From Bacteroidota bacterium (GTDB lineage Bacteria > Bacteroidota > Ignavibacteria > Tepidaquicellales > Tepidaquicellaceae): a stretch of DNA of 64,000 nt. The DNA is taken from NCBI GenBank assembly GCA_018266845.1, contig JAFDZO010000001.1, forward strand, positions 13,565 through 77,564, given 5' to 3'. Made by a program: the position numbers and the translations under genes. Of this stretch, positions 57,478-64,000 are shown one piece after another. Position 1 is the stretch's first letter; each line of letters opens with the position of its first letter. Under the pieces are notes generated by a model. It was not told the DNA's origin. It searched no databases and saw only the letters and a program-made list of their open reading frames with translations.

Positions 57478-57933
57478 ATGACTAATACAATAACAATTAT
57501 TCCGGCTGCCCTGGAGAATCTTGATGAACTTGCCGTATTGTTCCAAAAGTACCGGATATTTTATAAGAAAGAACCCGATACCGAAGGGGAGAAAGATTTT
57601 CTCAGAGATAGAATCACAAAAAAAGAATCTGTTATTTATCTTGCAAAATGCGAAGATAAATATATAGGATTCGTTCAGCTTTTTCCAATATTTACTTCTA
57701 CAAGAATTTCACGTTTATGGCTGCTGAATGATTTATATGTTGATGAAGATTTTAGAAAAACGGGCGCAGCTACAAGGCTAATTGAGAAATCAAAAGAGCT
57801 TGCAAGAGAAACAAATACGGCTGGATTGATGCTTCAGACGGCAAAAACGAATTTAACGGCGCAGAGTGTCTATGACAAGAATGACTTTGTTAAAGACGAT
57901 GATTTTTACACTTATTATTGGTTTAATAAATAA
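57478..57933 (+). CDS. GNAT-family N-acetyltransferase, copy 1
   Basis: A 151-residue GNAT enzyme that moves an acetyl group from acetyl-CoA. Key parts: FVQLFPIFTSTRISRLWLLN (strand 4) and the pyrophosphate loop region DLYVDEDFRKTGAATRLIEK, where the usual Q/RxxGxG/A appears as RKTGAA. I used ATG at 57478; the longer frame to 57409 runs through the terminator. It is related to the copy at 58067. The substrate is unknown. Confidence 0.9.
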   Translation: MTNTITIIPAALENLDELAVLFQKYRIFYKKEPDTEGEKDFLRDRITKKESVIYLAKCEDKYIGFVQLFPIFTSTRISRLWLLNDLYVDEDFRKTGAATRLIEKSKELARETNTAGLMLQTAKTNLTAQSVYDKNDFVKDDDFYTYYWFNK

Positions 57934-57984
57934 AATTATAATCATAAAATTTTCTTAATAAAAGGGGCAGCGGGCTTAATTTTT

Positions 57985-58001
57985 GAAACCCAACGGGTTT
58001 C
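57985..58001. repeat. small hairpin
   Basis: GAAACCC, loop AAC, GGGTTTC. There is no T run on either strand, so it is not a terminator. Single copy in the window. Confidence 0.4.
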
Positions 58002-58066
58002 GTAAAAAAGAATTTTTTTATTATTGGGAGAATAATTCCTGATAGGAAAATTAAATCCTAACTCCA

Positions 58067-58546
58067 ATGACAGAGCAAAAAGAAATAACAGAACTTGATG
58101 AGGAGCTTCTTCCCGAATTCATACGTCTGTTTCACGATTACAGAATATCGCTTGGCTTGCATTCTGTTCCCATTGCTGAAGAAAAATTTCTGAGAAAAAG
58201 ATTTTATGACGGCGATTTTCACGTAATACTTGCAAGTGTAATGTTCAACAGCGGAATTATTGAATATACGGAATATGCAGGATTTGCAATTCTCTATCCT
58301 TTTTATTCCACAATTCAGCTTAAAAAAATCTGGCTGCTTAATGATATTTTTGTTGAAAAGAAATATAGGCATCAGGGGATAGGAACAATGCTCCTTGAAA
58401 CCTGCATAAATATTTCGGAGAAAACAGAATCATGCGGAATCGTGCTTGAAACTCTAATTGAAAGTTTCGGCGCGAAAAAGCTTGTTGAGAAAAGGGGTCT
58501 TGTAAAAGACAACTATACTTACGCTTATTATAGAGAACATAAATAA
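58067..58546 (+). CDS. GNAT-family N-acetyltransferase, copy 2
   Basis: A 159-residue GNAT enzyme with a normal acetyl-CoA loop: LKKIWLLNDIFVEKKYRHQG, then IGTMLLE. The shared WLLND core with the gene at 57478 shows that the two arose by tandem duplication or come from one subfamily. The gene after it starts six bases from its stop. Confidence 0.9.
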   Translation: MTEQKEITELDEELLPEFIRLFHDYRISLGLHSVPIAEEKFLRKRFYDGDFHVILASVMFNSGIIEYTEYAGFAILYPFYSTIQLKKIWLLNDIFVEKKYRHQGIGTMLLETCINISEKTESCGIVLETLIESFGAKKLVEKRGLVKDNYTYAYYREHK

Positions 58547-58552
58547 AATTGC

Positions 58553-58885
58553 ATGGGATTTGTAGTGCTTGCTCCTTACAAAGTAAGGAAAGAAAATCAA
58601 AAAGAATTTTTTGAAGTTTTAAAAGCAAAAAGAAAATATTTTCTTGAAAACGGTTTTATGACTTCAAGGGTTCCAATGCTATTAAAATCGAAACATGACG
58701 ATGAAATTCTGATTGATGTTTTTGAATGGACGAGTGAAGAGCATATAGATTTAGCTCATAAAGATACCGGAGTAAGAGAATTGTGGGCGAAAATGGATGA
58801 GTTGTGGGAAAAGGGAGGTTTCAAGCTGAGTGAATTGAAAGAGAGCGAGCTTTCTTTCCCAAATTTCATTCCGGTGGATTTGTAA
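58553..58885 (+). CDS. small ABM-like alpha-beta barrel protein
   Basis: A 110-residue protein with the pattern of the dimeric alpha-beta barrel (antibiotic biosynthesis monooxygenase) fold: FVVLAPYKVRKENQKEFFEV at the N-terminus and ILIDVFEWTSEEHIDLAHKD in the middle. No cofactor motif is visible. The stop shares one base with the ATG of the PAP2 gene (TAATG). Confidence 0.65.
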   Translation: MGFVVLAPYKVRKENQKEFFEVLKAKRKYFLENGFMTSRVPMLLKSKHDDEILIDVFEWTSEEHIDLAHKDTGVRELWAKMDELWEKGGFKLSELKESELSFPNFIPVDL

Positions 58886-59673
58886 TGAAAAGATTTTCTT
58901 CTGTAAACCGCCATATAATAAAATACGCCACCTTAGCCGTATTTATACTTATTGTCTTTTCTTTATTGCTGCCGGCTGGTTATAACTCCTACATTACAGA
59001 AGATTTTCTTACCTATTTTTGGGTTGCCGCATCTCTTTCATGCAATCCTCCCGCCGTGCTGGTTTCAATGGTGATTATACTTTTTCTTTTAATTTTCTCC
59101 ACTAAGAAATTTATCCGAATTCACCACTCGTTTATTATTTTCCTGTTGATAGGAACTGTTTTACTTTCTGCCGGTGTTTACTTTATTAATTTTTTGAAAT
59201 CGGAGTTTCCCAAGCCGCGTCCCTTTCATGAGTTTCTTTCTTCACGTAATTTGCTTCGGGAAAATCTGGAAAATTTTACGCAGCTTTCAGATACACAAAG
59301 AAAGCTTGAGCTTAGCAGCGATTCCCTTATTCAGAAAATTCCTGAAGGAGTAAGCCCTATTGTTTACAAAATCTGGCTTGCAGAGCCGGCACTGTCGTTC
59401 CCTTCTGCGCATGCTTTTAATTCGGTTTTTATCGGTATTGTTTACTCGTGCATTTTATTTTTTACTATTCAAAACAAAAAGATAAAAAAAATTTATTTTG
59501 CTCCTTTGATATGGATGATATTTGTTTCAGTCTCCAGAATTGTTTTGGGATTTCATCATAAAACGGATGTCATATTCGGTTCGCTAATGGGGTATTGCGC
59601 TGCGCTGTTGTTTGTTTATTCAGGGGCATTAAACAAAATAATTTTTATTAACCGAGGAAAAGATGCTGCCTGA
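58885..59673 (+). CDS. PAP2-family membrane phosphatase
   Basis: A 262-residue protein with five or six spans. PAP2 motifs are KSEFPKPRP, PSAHAF and SRIVLGFHHKTDV (catalytic His residues present). A long loop of about 60 residues separates motifs 1 and 2. Unlike the copy at 19512 this has the standard Pro in motif 2. The substrate is likely to be a lipid or polyprenyl phosphate. It overlaps the next gene by 11 bases. Confidence 0.9.
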   Translation: MKRFSSVNRHIIKYATLAVFILIVFSLLLPAGYNSYITEDFLTYFWVAASLSCNPPAVLVSMVIILFLLIFSTKKFIRIHHSFIIFLLIGTVLLSAGVYFINFLKSEFPKPRPFHEFLSSRNLLRENLENFTQLSDTQRKLELSSDSLIQKIPEGVSPIVYKIWLAEPALSFPSAHAFNSVFIGIVYSCILFFTIQNKKIKKIYFAPLIWMIFVSVSRIVLGFHHKTDVIFGSLMGYCAALLFVYSGALNKIIFINRGKDAA

Positions 59674-60703
59674 TTTCATTAAGTCTGATTTTAAGTTCCG
59701 AAGTATTTATTCCGGGTATCTGATAAATCTTTTAAAGAAAGATTTCACAGTTAAAGATTTAGGAATACTTGTTCTGCTTTCTGCTCACGCTTCTTTTGAC
59801 GAAGATTTATATAAAGTTTCATTCAAACGGCTTTGTAAAATTTATAAATCCTTACAAAGTAAAATTTCAGCCATAGATGAAAAGTTTAAAAACGATGATT
59901 ATCATATTGCTAAAAAGATAATTGAAACAGGCTGGGAAAATATTCATAAAGTATATTTTAAGAAATTAAACAATCTCTGGCATATACAATACAATCAGCT
60001 CCGCACTCTAAAGCCGAGAAGAAATGCAACACTGGAAATAAAATCCGTTTATAAAAAATTTGAAAAAAACTCGTTTAACTTTAATAAATCTTTTCTACAA
60101 ATAGAAAGATTTATGAAGCGCAGAATAGCAGGAACAGATGTTTCGTTTTTCTACAATAAATTCCCTTTTGTAAAAGCGCATACACTGCTTGTGCCTGAGC
60201 AGGAAAAAAATCACCCGCAATTTTTGAGAAGAAGGTTTCACTTTTTTGCCTGTGATTTGGCAAAGGGGACGGAAGGATTTGCAATTGGCTATAATTCTAT
60301 CGGGGCATTTGCTTCGGTGAATCATCTACACTTTCAGCTTTTTATAAAGAATGAAACTCTTCCTGTAGAAAACTCAATGTGGAAGCACAACGGAGGGGAA
60401 AAAAAATATCCGGCGGAGTGTTTTGCGTTTACAAATAAAACTTCTTCATGGAAATTTATTCAGCTTCTTCACAAAAAAAATATTCCTTACAATATATTGT
60501 ACACACGGGGGAAAATTTATATTTTTCCGGTGAACTTTCAAAAAATTCATAAGCATACTATCTTTCCATTGGGCTTTGCGTGGATTGAGCTTTCGGGCAG
60601 TTTTATTAATGTATCAAAAAAAGATTACGATAGAATTACCGAAAAACAAATTTTGAAGGAGTTTAAAATGAATAAATTCCCTAAAAAATTACCCTTAAAA
60701 TAA
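59663..60703 (+). CDS. HIT-superfamily phosphorylase, GDP-hexose phosphorylase-like
   Basis: A 346-residue protein. Residues 155-240 hold the diagnostic part: FYNKFPFVKAHTLLVPEQ, then the HxHxQ motif in GYNSIGAFASVNHLHFQLF (His221, His223, Gln225). This block closely resembles plant VTC2 GDP-L-galactose phosphorylase (NSLGAFATINHLHFQ) and animal GDPGP1, which split GDP-hexoses with phosphate through a guanylyl-histidine. The N-terminal 150 residues are helical and not recognised. GDP-sugar salvage or turnover is a reasonable guess; an ApxA phosphorylase is the alternative. Confidence 0.75.
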   Translation: MLPDFIKSDFKFRSIYSGYLINLLKKDFTVKDLGILVLLSAHASFDEDLYKVSFKRLCKIYKSLQSKISAIDEKFKNDDYHIAKKIIETGWENIHKVYFKKLNNLWHIQYNQLRTLKPRRNATLEIKSVYKKFEKNSFNFNKSFLQIERFMKRRIAGTDVSFFYNKFPFVKAHTLLVPEQEKNHPQFLRRRFHFFACDLAKGTEGFAIGYNSIGAFASVNHLHFQLFIKNETLPVENSMWKHNGGEKKYPAECFAFTNKTSSWKFIQLLHKKNIPYNILYTRGKIYIFPVNFQKIHKHTIFPLGFAWIELSGSFINVSKKDYDRITEKQILKEFKMNKFPKKLPLK

Positions 60704-60739
60704 ATTAAAAATGAAGTATGTTAAGCTAAAATATGCTGA

Positions 60740-61351
60740 ATGTTTATAACCTTTGAAGGAATAGACCTTTGCGGAAAATCAACTCAGGCAAGGATGCTTG
60801 TTGAGTATTTGCAATCAAGGAAAAAGAAAGTAATATACGTCCGCGAGCCGGGCGGGACGAAGATTTCAGAGAAAATCCGCCATCTGCTATTAGATAAAGA
60901 TCATGTTGAAATGGAATACGTTACGGAATTTTTGCTTTTCTCCGCTTCCCGCTACCAGCTTACGAACGAAATAATTATTCCGCGACTGAAAAAAAAATTT
61001 GTGGTGATATGCGACCGTTATTTTGATTCCTCAACGGCTTATCAAGGCTTTGGCGGAAAAATTGACGTGAAAGATATAAAAAGCGTAAACAAATTTGCCA
61101 CATCAGGATTAAAACCCGATATAACTTTCCTGCTGAATATCACTCCGCAGGAAAGCTTCAGAAGAAAAAAAATCATGAACAAAGCGGGAGATAGAATAGA
61201 GGAAAAAACTCTTTCATATTATAAAAAAGTTGTGGACGGATATATGCGAATTGCATCTTCGGAAAAGAAAAGATTCAAAGTGATTGACGGCACGAAAAAT
61301 GTAAACGATATTCACCAATATATTGTTAGCGTAATAAATAGAAACATTTAA
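60740..61351 (+). CDS. tmk: thymidylate kinase
   Basis: Makes dTDP from dTMP. The 203 residues include the P-loop FEGIDLCGKSTQARML, the DRX motif ICDRYFDSSTAYQGFGG and the thymidylate-binding REPGGTKISEKIRHLLL. The LID region is present (GDRIEEKTLSYYKKV). No residue seems missing. The start is ATG at 60740. Confidence 0.96.
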   Translation: MFITFEGIDLCGKSTQARMLVEYLQSRKKKVIYVREPGGTKISEKIRHLLLDKDHVEMEYVTEFLLFSASRYQLTNEIIIPRLKKKFVVICDRYFDSSTAYQGFGGKIDVKDIKSVNKFATSGLKPDITFLLNITPQESFRRKKIMNKAGDRIEEKTLSYYKKVVDGYMRIASSEKKRFKVIDGTKNVNDIHQYIVSVINRNI

Positions 61352-61392
61352 CTATAAATTATAGTATAAGAATAAAGATTTTTAAGAATAAA

Positions 61393-63057
61393 ATGAAAAG
61401 AATATTTAAACTGAAGTACCTCTCCCTTCTTTTGCTTGCGGGCTTTACTTTTTTCCTCGGAACAACGATGGAAAGAAACGACGATATCTATGATAAGATA
61501 AATAAAAATATGGATGTCTTCGGCAAGGTGTATAAAGAGATTGCCCTCAATTACGTTGATGAAATTGATGCGGATAAATTTGTTAAAGCAGGCATCGAGG
61601 GTATGCTCGGCACTCTTGACCCGTACACAACTTATTATGATGAGAACAGCAAAGACCAGATAGATCTTATCACCGCTGGAAAGTACGGAGGTATCGGTGT
61701 TACAATAGGTGTACGAGACAGTGTGTTCACAATTACTGACGTTATGAACGGATACGAAGCTCAAAAAAAAGGTTTACGGACAGGCGATAAAATCATAGAA
61801 ATAGACGGGCAGGATTTGCGCGATACGAAATACGAAAAAGCCAGACTAATGGTGCGTGGACCGGTCGGTACTTCTCTTTCTATGAAGATTGACAGGGAAG
61901 GCGAAGTTTTAAGTTTTAATCTCATAAGACAGGAAATAATCTTGAAAGTTGTTTCATATTTTGGAATGATTGAGCCAGGCTCTGACGGCGTTGGCTATAT
62001 CCGTCTCGACAGGTTTACAAACAACGCAGTTTCGGAAGTTGAAAACGCAATAAAAACTTTTAAAGCATCAGGTAACTTCAAAGGACTCATTCTTGATTTA
62101 AGAAATAACGGCGGAGGGCTTCTGGATGCTGCTATCGGTATTTTGAATAAGCTCGTTGATAAAAACAGTCTTCTTCTTATTACAAAAGGAAAAGAAACCT
62201 CTTCTGAGAAAAAATATTTTTCTTCGGAAGAGCCTCTCGTTCCGAAGAATGTTCCTGTAGTTATTTTAACCAATGAATCAACTGCCTCAGCTTCTGAAAT
62301 TGTTGCAGGCGCTGTTCAGGATTTGGACAGAGGGGTCATAGTAGGAACGAAATCTTTCGGCAAGGGACTTGTACAGCAGTTCAGGGATTTATCCAATGAT
62401 AAGCAGATGAAGATTACAACTTCAAAGTATTTTACTCCTTCAGGAAGATGGATACAGCAGAAAGATTATTTTCAGGAAAATAAGTTCGGAGTATTTTTAG
62501 ATAAGAATAAATATTCGCAAAGCGAGTTTAAAACCCTTGGCGGAAGAACAGTTTATGCAAAGGGCGGTATTGCTCCCGATGTAGAGATAAAGGTTGAAGG
62601 GTTAAGTGATATTTATTACTCGCTTCTTTCAAAAGATATGTTTTTCAAGTATGCGAACAATTATCTGGATAAAAATCCCGGCTTGAAATCCTTTAAACCG
62701 ACTGAAGAAATTTTTGCGGATTTTAAAGAATTTATTGCCGGTAAGAATTTTGATTACGTTTCTGGAGCTGATAAAAAAATAGCTGACTTGAGAAAGGCAA
62801 CCGATGGGAAAAACTTCAATCCGAATATTGCAGATTACTTGAATAAAATTCAAAACGAAGTTGCAATCGAAGAAACAACAGAGCTGGAGAACGCAAAAGA
62901 AGAGATAAAAAGAGCCATAGCCGAAGAGATAAATAAGCGGTTGATTAGTGAAACAGAACAGATTGCTGCCACATTTGAGTTTGACAGGCAGCTTCAGGAA
63001 GCTATAAAAATTGTTAAAAATTCATCAGAGTATAGCAGGCTGCTTGGCAAAAATTAA
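61393..63057 (+). CDS. ctpA: S41-family C-terminal processing peptidase
   Basis: A 554-residue periplasmic protease. A signal anchor (YLSLLLLAGFTFFLGTTM) precedes a PDZ domain (about 95-175: GKYGGIGVTIGVRDSVFTI, RTGDKIIEIDGQDLRDTK). The Ser/Lys dyad is Ser299 in NESTASASEIVAGA and Lys324 in GTKSFGKGLVQQF, 25 residues apart as expected. The C-terminal 150 residues (PTEEIFADFKEFIAGKNFDY) form a helical tail seen in Bacteroidota members. Role: tail-specific trimming of periplasmic proteins. Confidence 0.95.
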   Translation: MKRIFKLKYLSLLLLAGFTFFLGTTMERNDDIYDKINKNMDVFGKVYKEIALNYVDEIDADKFVKAGIEGMLGTLDPYTTYYDENSKDQIDLITAGKYGGIGVTIGVRDSVFTITDVMNGYEAQKKGLRTGDKIIEIDGQDLRDTKYEKARLMVRGPVGTSLSMKIDREGEVLSFNLIRQEIILKVVSYFGMIEPGSDGVGYIRLDRFTNNAVSEVENAIKTFKASGNFKGLILDLRNNGGGLLDAAIGILNKLVDKNSLLLITKGKETSSEKKYFSSEEPLVPKNVPVVILTNESTASASEIVAGAVQDLDRGVIVGTKSFGKGLVQQFRDLSNDKQMKITTSKYFTPSGRWIQQKDYFQENKFGVFLDKNKYSQSEFKTLGGRTVYAKGGIAPDVEIKVEGLSDIYYSLLSKDMFFKYANNYLDKNPGLKSFKPTEEIFADFKEFIAGKNFDYVSGADKKIADLRKATDGKNFNPNIADYLNKIQNEVAIEETTELENAKEEIKRAIAEEINKRLISETEQIAATFEFDRQLQEAIKIVKNSSEYSRLLGKN

Positions 63058-63081
63058 TTCTTTAAGGTAATTTTATAGTAA

Positions 63082-64000
63082 ATGAAAATCGGTATTATAG
63101 GCGGCGGACAGCTTGCAAGAATGATGATGGAATGCGCTTACAGGTATGGATTTGAATTTGTGATTTTATCAAAAGAAAAAAATTCCCCCGCCGGAATGAT
63201 TACGAATAATGAAATAACCGGCGACTGGAACGATACCGAATGCCTGAAAAAATTTGCCGGTGTGTGTGATGTTGTAACGCTTGAAAATGAATTTATAGAT
63301 TATAAAAAACTTGAATGTATAGAGTCGCTTGGTAAAAAAGTTTATCCGTCTTCTTCTAATATAAGATTAATTCAGGATAAGTTTATACAAAAAGAAACTC
63401 TTCGCTCTTTGAAAATTCCGGTTGCTGAATTTTCAGATGTAAAATCAATAGAAGGTATAAGAAGTTTTACGGAAAAGTATAATTATCCCGTGATTTTAAA
63501 ATCGCGTACGATGGGATATGACGGCAAGGGAAATTACAAAATTGATTCTGATGACGATATAGGCACGGCGATGGATGAGCTTGGCAAAAGAGGCGAGCTT
63601 ATGTGCGAGCAGTTTATTACTTTCGAAAAAGAAATTGCAGTTCAGGCGGTTCGAAGCATAAACGGTGAAATAAAAATTTATCCGGTTGTGGAAACCGTCC
63701 AGGAAAATCACATCTGCAAATATGTTTTTGCTTCGAATGATTTGTTCGTAAACTTAAAAAGAGAAGTTGAAAAAATTGCAATCATTATTCTTGAGCATTT
63801 GAATTATGTCGGTGTAATGGGCATTGAAATGTTTCTGAAAGGGAATGAGATAATTGTAAACGAACTCGCGCCTCGGGTTCATAATTCGGGGCATTACACA
63901 ATAGAGGGATGTTATACATCGCAGTTTGAAAATCACATCAGGGCTGTTTCAGGTCTTTCGTTGGGTGAAACTGGTATGAAAGAAAATTCTTCTGTAATGA
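63082..64000 (+). CDS. purK: N5-carboxyaminoimidazole ribonucleotide synthase, 3' truncated
   Basis: The frame starts at ATG 63082 and remains open to the end of the window, so about 306 residues are visible. It makes N5-CAIR from AIR, ATP and bicarbonate in purine synthesis. The start is the family signature MKIGIIGGGQLARMMMECAY. ATP-grasp features: YPVILKSRTMGYDGKGNYKI, then EKEIAVQAVRS and the late metal/ATP motif NELAPRVHNSGHYTIEGC. Because the gene runs off the end it has no stop here. purE is presumably further on. Confidence 0.95.
   Translation, partial: MKIGIIGGGQLARMMMECAYRYGFEFVILSKEKNSPAGMITNNEITGDWNDTECLKKFAGVCDVVTLENEFIDYKKLECIESLGKKVYPSSSNIRLIQDKFIQKETLRSLKIPVAEFSDVKSIEGIRSFTEKYNYPVILKSRTMGYDGKGNYKIDSDDDIGTAMDELGKRGELMCEQFITFEKEIAVQAVRSINGEIKIYPVVETVQENHICKYVFASNDLFVNLKREVEKIAIIILEHLNYVGVMGIEMFLKGNEIIVNELAPRVHNSGHYTIEGCYTSQFENHIRAVSGLSLGETGMKENSSVM

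Overview
The window looks like a chromosome segment of an AT-rich, Gram-negative member of the Bacteroidota/Chlorobiota group, most like the Ignavibacteria. Six large exported proteins end in a type IX secretion (T9SS) C-terminal sorting domain of the 'NYPNPFNP...KKMMLVK' kind typical of that group. Lnt, a lipoprotein and a RodZ-like protein also fit a two-membrane cell. Many genes start with TTG and lack a clear Shine-Dalgarno sequence. The placement is inferred from protein motifs; no rRNA or tRNA gene was found to confirm it. No promoter is called because I could not support a -10/-35 pattern by eye.

Layout. 1-2.04 kb: a truncated SPOR-domain membrane protein and a small ORF ending at a terminator. 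2.07-3.55 kb: a REP-associated tyrosine transposase (RAYT) inside its own array of 24-nt palindromes. 3.59-10.6 kb: lnt, ndk, an unusual membrane-spanning AraC regulator with a CBM9-like sensor, a VapBC module, a CASTOR/POLLUX-like channel and tag. 11.2-19.6 kb: a seven-gene surface-glycan operon (GT2, GT4, flippase, methyltransferase, two polytopic glycosyltransferases and a methyltransferase-glycosyltransferase fusion). 19.5-21.7 kb: PAP2 phosphatase and urocanate hydratase. 22.1-24.4 kb: a T9SS beta-propeller protein. 24.5-26.4 kb: a second palindrome array of about 104-bp units, a WYL regulator and three more palindromes. 26.4-30.1 kb: ligA, a lipoprotein and a RodZ-like gene, then a gap holding a candidate 27-aa membrane peptide and two terminators.

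30.8-35.0 kb: a DUF4331 T9SS protein, a TPR protein and a HupE/UreJ protein, interrupted by a MITE-like element and a palindrome insertion. 35.1-39.6 kb: a RelBE-type module, alpha-glucan phosphorylase, DUF6150, DUF971 and a D-threonine aldolase-like enzyme. 39.6-55.7 kb: two paralogous helical proteins of unknown role among T9SS Asp-box proteins and an SGNH hydrolase, plus pdxH. 56.4-64 kb: a dihaem cytochrome c, two GNATs, a small alpha-beta barrel protein, PAP2, a HIT-superfamily enzyme with GDP-hexose phosphorylase motifs, tmk, a CtpA protease and the start of purK.

The most unusual content is the palindrome system. One RAYT sits among palindromes, and palindromes of the same design recur in three other places. 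Nearly all follow one rule: GTT, three variable paired bases, ACGC, a four-base loop NGGA (or TCCN), GCGT, the three complementary bases, AAC. One copy has split the TPR and hupE genes and is bracketed by a 15-bp direct repeat that includes the hupE start codon.
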